From Aquifex aeolicus (GTDB taxonomy: Bacteria > Aquificota > Aquificia > Aquificales > Aquificaceae), in the NCBI GenBank assembly GCA_015662815.1, contig DQTK01000006.1, positions 1-7,223 of the forward strand: DNA of 7,223 nt, given 5' to 3'. Positions 4,326 to 7,223 of this stretch are shown here, piece by piece (within the stretch, counting starts at the first letter, position 1; the number at the start of each line of letters is the position of its first letter). The translations under genes and the position numbers were made by a program. Below the pieces are notes generated by a model. That model was not told where the DNA came from and ran no database searches. It saw only the letters and a list, made by a program, of their open reading frames with translations.

Positions 4326-6485
4326 CCTTCCGACTTTAGGTTCTCTAAGTCCCGTTTTTTCTTCTTCCTTTATTTTTTCAAGGTTCACATAGTCCTTAAT
4401 CATATTCACGAATTCCTCTTCTGTGATGGTTTTAATTCTGTATTTTTTAGCCTTTTCTAACTTTGTCTTTCCCGGGTCTTGACCTACCACGAGATAGTCT
4501 GTTCTTGAGGTTATCGAATTTGAAAACTTTCCACCTAGCATTTCCACTATTTCGCCCGCTTTTTCTCTGGAACAGCAGCTCAAGGTTCCGGTAAAGACAA
4601 AGGTTTTTCCTCTCAGAACGTCGGAAACTTTCTTTGCCGCCTTTTTGGTTAAATTTACTCCGGCTTTTTCAAGCTTTTTAATAACCTCAATATTTTCATG
4701 TCTGTTGAAGAACTCCTTTATACTTCTTGCAACCTTATATCCTATTCCTTCAAGTTTCATAAGTTTCTCTAGGGGAACTTCCTTTAAATCCCAAATACTT
4801 TTTATAACCTCTTCTATCTTCTTGGCTGTTGTAGAGCCGACGTATCTAATTCCCAATCCGTAAATTACTCTATCAAGAGGTCTATCTTTGCTTTCCTCTA
4901 TAGCCCTGATTAAATTCATAGCGGATTTTTCTCCAAAGCCCGGAAGCTTCAGAATATCTATAAGTTTCAGATAGTAAATATCTCCTACGTCTTTAACCAG
5001 CCCCTTATCGAAAAGTAGTTTAACCGTAGCATCTCCCAGACCCCTTATATCCATAGCTTCTCTGCTCGCCCAGTGTTTTATCCTTAGAACCGATTGAGCA
5101 GGGCAAGCAATATTGATACACCTAAATGCTACTTCATCGGGTAGTTTAACCAGTTTAGAACCACAAGAAGGACAAACTTTGGGAAACTCTATCGGCTTTT
5201 CATCACCTGTTCTTTTTTCTTTGAGAACTTCTGCTATGTATGGTATAACATCCCCGGACCTTTCTACTACTACATAATCTCCTAGTCTTATATCCCTTTC
5301 CCTTATAAAGTCTTCGTTAAACAATGAAACTGAGGAAACTGTAACTCCCCCCAACTGAACCGGATCCAGCTTTCCCACGGGAGTTATTATTCCCGTCCTG
5401 CCCACTTGGAATACGACATCGACTAATTTAGTTATTGCTCTCCTCGGCTTAAACTTGTATGCGATAGCCCACCTTGGATGGTGGGATGTATACCCGAGTT
5501 TTTCATACAATTTCCTATTGTTTACCTTGATAACCATTCCGTCTATTTCGTAAGGATATTTATCTCTTCTTTCTTCCCACTCTCTACAATACTCTATGAC
5601 TTCTTCTATACCTTTACAAACCTTTGTATCTTTTAAAAGTGTTTTAAATCCCAGCGAATGGAGAATTTTCAGAGACTCGTAGTGGGTTTCCAAATTACTT
5701 TCTTCGGGTTCCACGTAAGAGAGTTGATAGACTATAGCCTCCAGTTTCCTTTTTGCTACTTCTTTCGGGTCCTTTTGTCTTATTGACCCCGCTGCAGCGT
5801 TCCTCGGATTTGCAAAAGGGGAAAGTCCTTCTTCTACCCTTTCCTGATTAAGTTTATTGAACTCTTCTTTACTTATAACTACCTCTCCCCTTATCTCTGC
5901 TAATCTGATTCCGTATCTGGAAAACTCAGCCTTGAGTGGTATAGTTCTTATAGTTTTAAGATTATTGGTAATGTCTTCTCCTACCTCACCGTCTCCCCTG
6001 GTTGCACCTCTTACGAATAAATCGTTTTCATAAACAAGGGCTATTCCCGCACCGTCCAATTTAGGTTCCACAGTGTACTCAATTGTTTCCAAACCTGTGA
6101 TTTGTCTTACTCTTCTGTCGAATTCTCTGAGTTCTTCTTCCGAGTATGCGTTGTCCAGCGATAGCATAGGGGTATAGTGCTTTACCGTGGGAAATTCTCC
6201 CGTTATTTCACTGGCTACTCGCTGTGTGGGAGAATCGGGGGTAATTAAATCAGGATATCTTTTCTCAAGTTCTTTCAAAGCTCTAAAAAGTCTATCGTAA
6301 TCGTAGTCGGATATGACCGGATTTGATTGAACGTAATATTTATAATCGTGGAATCTTATAATTTCTCTTAGTTCTTCTACAAACTTTTTAGCTTCCTTAT
6401 AGGTTGCCCTTTTTACCTTTCCTAAATTTTTCAAAAACTCCAAGGTCTTCTCATAAAATTCTCTCTCTTTTTCAGGTGTAAACAT
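4317..6485 (-). CDS. ligA: NAD-dependent DNA ligase
   Basis: Seals nicks in duplex DNA during replication and repair, using NAD as the adenylate donor. The 722 residues suit the family (usually 660-720), and all domains are in order: the Ia NAD-binding domain (about 30-110; HDYKYYV and SDYDYD), adenylation domain with nucleophile K142 in EPKLDG, TRGDG (162-166), RGE (199-201), NPRNAAAGSIRQ (227-236), DGMVIK (315-320, K320), and K344 in AYKFKP; the OB fold (about 350-425, VGRTGIITPVG); a four-cysteine zinc finger (C438, C441, C456, C461); helix-hairpin-helix repeats (about 475-595, LGDATVKLL, LPGFGEKSA, LEGIGYKVA); and a BRCT domain (about 624-700, GKTFVFTGTL) with an extra charged tail. No catalytic residue is missing. 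It lies three bases after the YggU-like gene, and no Shine-Dalgarno precedes the ATG, so coupling is likely. The stop overlaps the phosphatase-like gene by nine bases. Confidence 0.98.
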   Translation of the reverse strand: MFTPEKEREFYEKTLEFLKNLGKVKRATYKEAKKFVEELREIIRFHDYKYYVQSNPVISDYDYDRLFRALKELEKRYPDLITPDSPTQRVASEITGEFPTVKHYTPMLSLDNAYSEEELREFDRRVRQITGLETIEYTVEPKLDGAGIALVYENDLFVRGATRGDGEVGEDITNNLKTIRTIPLKAEFSRYGIRLAEIRGEVVISKEEFNKLNQERVEEGLSPFANPRNAAAGSIRQKDPKEVAKRKLEAIVYQLSYVEPEESNLETHYESLKILHSLGFKTLLKDTKVCKGIEEVIEYCREWEERRDKYPYEIDGMVIKVNNRKLYEKLGYTSHHPRWAIAYKFKPRRAITKLVDVVFQVGRTGIITPVGKLDPVQLGGVTVSSVSLFNEDFIRERDIRLGDYVVVERSGDVIPYIAEVLKEKRTGDEKPIEFPKVCPSCGSKLVKLPDEVAFRCINIACPAQSVLRIKHWASREAMDIRGLGDATVKLLFDKGLVKDVGDIYYLKLIDILKLPGFGEKSAMNLIRAIEESKDRPLDRVIYGLGIRYVGSTTAKKIEEVIKSIWDLKEVPLEKLMKLEGIGYKVARSIKEFFNRHENIEVIKKLEKAGVNLTKKAAKKVSDVLRGKTFVFTGTLSCCSREKAGEIVEMLGGKFSNSITSRTDYLVVGQDPGKTKLEKAKKYRIKTITEEEFVNMIKDYVNLEKIKEEEKTGLREPKVGRLF

Positions 6486-6488
6486 ATT

Positions 6489-6710
6489 CTATAAATCTAT
6501 TTCGACAAATTTATTTCTGCCCGTTATTCCCCTTAGTATCTTTATTTTCCTTTTTGGAATGCCAAAATACTCCGATAGGAGCTCAATAACCCTCTCATTT
6601 GCTTTTCCTTTTTCCGGAGGTTCCTTCACCTTTACTATGAATTGGTTATCGGAAACCTTTTTTACTTCTTCTTTTCTTGCTTTCGGTATTACTTTAACGT
6701 TTATTAACAT
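6489..6710 (-). CDS. DUF167/UPF0235 (YggU-like) protein
   Basis: A 73-residue protein spanning the whole DUF167 domain. It shows VIPKARKEEV (7-16), the very conserved P-P-E-K-G-K-A-N-E-R (31-40), and the ending GITGRNKFVEIDL (61-73), matching the family's 'G..SR.K...I'. The family is widespread in bacteria and archaea; no molecular function is established, and it is usually treated as a small soluble alpha/beta protein. The gene is the middle of an operon: 12 bases after the stop of the small upstream gene and three bases before ligA. No Shine-Dalgarno is visible. The family call is sure, the function unknown. Confidence 0.93.
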   Translation of the reverse strand: MLINVKVIPKARKEEVKKVSDNQFIVKVKEPPEKGKANERVIELLSEYFGIPKRKIKILRGITGRNKFVEIDL

Positions 6711-6722
6711 AGCAAGAGCACT

Positions 6723-6929
6723 TTATTCTTCCGGAACTTCCCTGCCTTTATAGATTATGGTGTATACTATGACAAATCCGTCTATACCGTGTTCCTTTGC
6801 ATAAGTGACCTTTATATCAATAACTTCGTTTCCCTCATAGTATATACCCTCAAGAATCTCGTTGAGTTTCTCAGTTATTTCGTGGGTAGTTCCTTCTAAA
6901 TCAACAACAAGGGTACCGATTTTTTCCAT
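6723..6929 (-). CDS. Small acidic protein, unknown function, Cse60-like pattern
   Basis: I do not recognise this gene with certainty. A 68-residue product beginning MEKIGTLVVDLEG is predicted from ATG 6929. It shows a beta-alpha-beta-beta outline: strand (5-10), helix THEITEKLNEILEGI (15-29), strand VIDIKVTYAKE (36-46), and strand GFVIVYTIIYKG (51-62), ending in an acidic tail. The 'VIDIK..y' and 'iiY' segments resemble the short Cse60-type domain of Firmicutes, a weak by-eye likeness. An open frame continues to 7028, but the extra 33 residues are non-conserved-looking and cross the inverted-repeat arm; a middle ATG at 6947 adds six residues. I chose 6929 because TATAAT on the minus strand (6936-6941) lies six bases ahead of it, within any longer version. 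It is first in the operon with the YggU-like gene and ligA. Confidence 0.7.
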   Translation of the reverse strand: MEKIGTLVVDLEGTTHEITEKLNEILEGIYYEGNEVIDIKVTYAKEHGIDGFVIVYTIIYKGREVPEE

Positions 6930-6935
6930 ATTAGA

Positions 6936-6941
6936 ATTATA
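6936..6941 (-). promoter_or_regulatory. Candidate -10 element for the operon leading to ligA
   Basis: A perfect TATAAT on the minus strand lies six bases before ATG 6929. At 17 bases spacing the -35 position reads TTTTTC (6959-6964), a weak match inside the left arm of the inverted repeat. Transcription would begin at or just after the start codon. Confidence 0.4.
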
Positions 6942-6945
6942 TTTC

Positions 6946-7181
6946 ATACGCCGGGTGAGAAAAAAGTAAAATAAGGAAAGCATGGAGCAAAAGAACTGAT
7001 AGAGAAACTTAGTCAAATTAGTAAGCATAGGGTTTTAGCGGATAGAGGGGCTCAAGGGACTGTTTTCAAAAGTAAGATTCTTGGGATTAAGCAGCTGGAG
7101 GAATTTCATTTGTTTGCTTGTTTACCTCTCTGCTTTGGGGGTTGCTTCCTTTGTTCTACCTTAATTTCTCACCCAGCGTAT
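6946..7181. repeat. 236-bp imperfect inverted repeat (structured RNA or MITE-like element)
   Basis: The left arm ATACGCCGGGTGAGAAA (6946-6962) is the reverse complement, with one mismatch, of TTTCTCACCCAGCGTAT (7165-7181). Complementarity continues inward with gaps: AGGAA/TTCCT near 6974 and 7146, CAAAAG (6988-6993) with CTTTG (7133-7137), AGAGAAAC (7001-7008) with GTTTACCTCTCT (7120-7131), and CAAA (7014-7017) with TTTG near 7112. So the arms run about 70 bases each, leaving a loop of about 90 bases (7018-7108). The single mismatch becomes a U-G wobble if the minus strand is transcribed but C-A if the plus strand is, which slightly favours a minus-strand RNA. No flanking duplication, transposase or clear promoter is seen, and no credible reading frame lies inside. 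The remaining 42 bases (7182-7223) are AT-rich and show nothing else. Confidence 0.55.
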
Positions 7182-7223
7182 ATGTTATGTAAAATTAAAA
7201 ATCTATAGAAAAGATATAAAAAC

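Noticed and set aside
6723..7028. A 101-residue reading of the small gene starting at 7028
   Set aside because: The extra N-terminal residues are Phe/Leu-rich and look like accidental translation of the inverted-repeat arm; a perfect TATAAT lies inside that extension, just before the ATG at 6929.
7018..7181. 6S RNA gene on the minus strand; the stretch CAGTCCCTTGAGCC (minus strand, about 7049-7062) resembles a conserved 5' stretch of E. coli 6S RNA
   Set aside because: The match lies near the apical part of the hairpin, not close to the 5' closing stem as in 6S RNA, and the element is longer than the Aquifex 6S RNA as I recall it (about 150 bases, next to ygfA). ygfA is not here.
6946..7181. 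Hammerhead-like stretch CTGATAGAGAAAC (6996-7008), SRP-RNA-like GGAAGCAACC, and RNase P RNA
   Set aside because: Core positions of each do not fit: CTGATGA is broken for the hammerhead, no GGAA tetraloop with a closing C-G pair for SRP, and no GAGGAAAGTCC for RNase P RNA.
1..7223. tRNA, rRNA, CRISPR array or insertion sequence
   Set aside because: No cloverleaf-like sequences, no regularly spaced direct repeats, and no transposase or integrase coding were seen on either strand.

Overview
The window looks like chromosomal DNA from a thermophilic bacterium of the Aquificaceae, probably Aquifex or a close relative. This is inferred from the AT-rich, Lys/Glu/Ile-rich coding style, tightly packed small genes, the overall look of the NAD-dependent ligase and HemL proteins, and a stand-alone DsrE-type sulfur protein. 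No database search was possible, so the species is not certain. No integrase, transposase, plasmid or phage gene is visible.

Layout, left to right. (1) 1-1499, minus strand: hemL (heme/tetrapyrrole synthesis), then the first 75 codons of a membrane protein of the LPG-synthase-TM/UPF0104 type, whose start overlaps the hemL stop by one base. (2) 1500-1628: divergent promoter region. (3) 1629-2023, plus strand: a 125-residue DsrE-family protein with a strong ribosome binding site and a terminator that begins inside its last codons. (4) 2083-3671, plus strand: a LysR regulator and a HAD phosphatase with overlapping stop and start (ATGA). (5) 3680-3856, minus strand: a 58-residue Trm112-like zinc-ribbon protein. 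(6) 3882-4325, plus strand: a protein with the low-molecular-weight tyrosine phosphatase/arsenate reductase fold whose catalytic cysteine is replaced by serine. (7) 4317-6929, minus strand: a three-gene operon of a small unknown protein, a DUF167/YggU protein and ligA (DNA ligase). (8) 6946-7181: a 236-bp imperfect inverted repeat without a credible gene; it could be a structured RNA or a MITE-like element.

The genes are mostly housekeeping (heme synthesis, DNA ligation, tRNA or translation-factor methylation partner) mixed with regulatory or accessory functions (DsrE, LysR-HAD pair, inactive phosphatase). The points most worth a second look are the degenerate phosphatase, the 236-bp palindromic element, and a recurring arrangement in which a -10-like hexamer sits 6-8 bases before an ATG with no Shine-Dalgarno sequence, suggesting leaderless transcripts.
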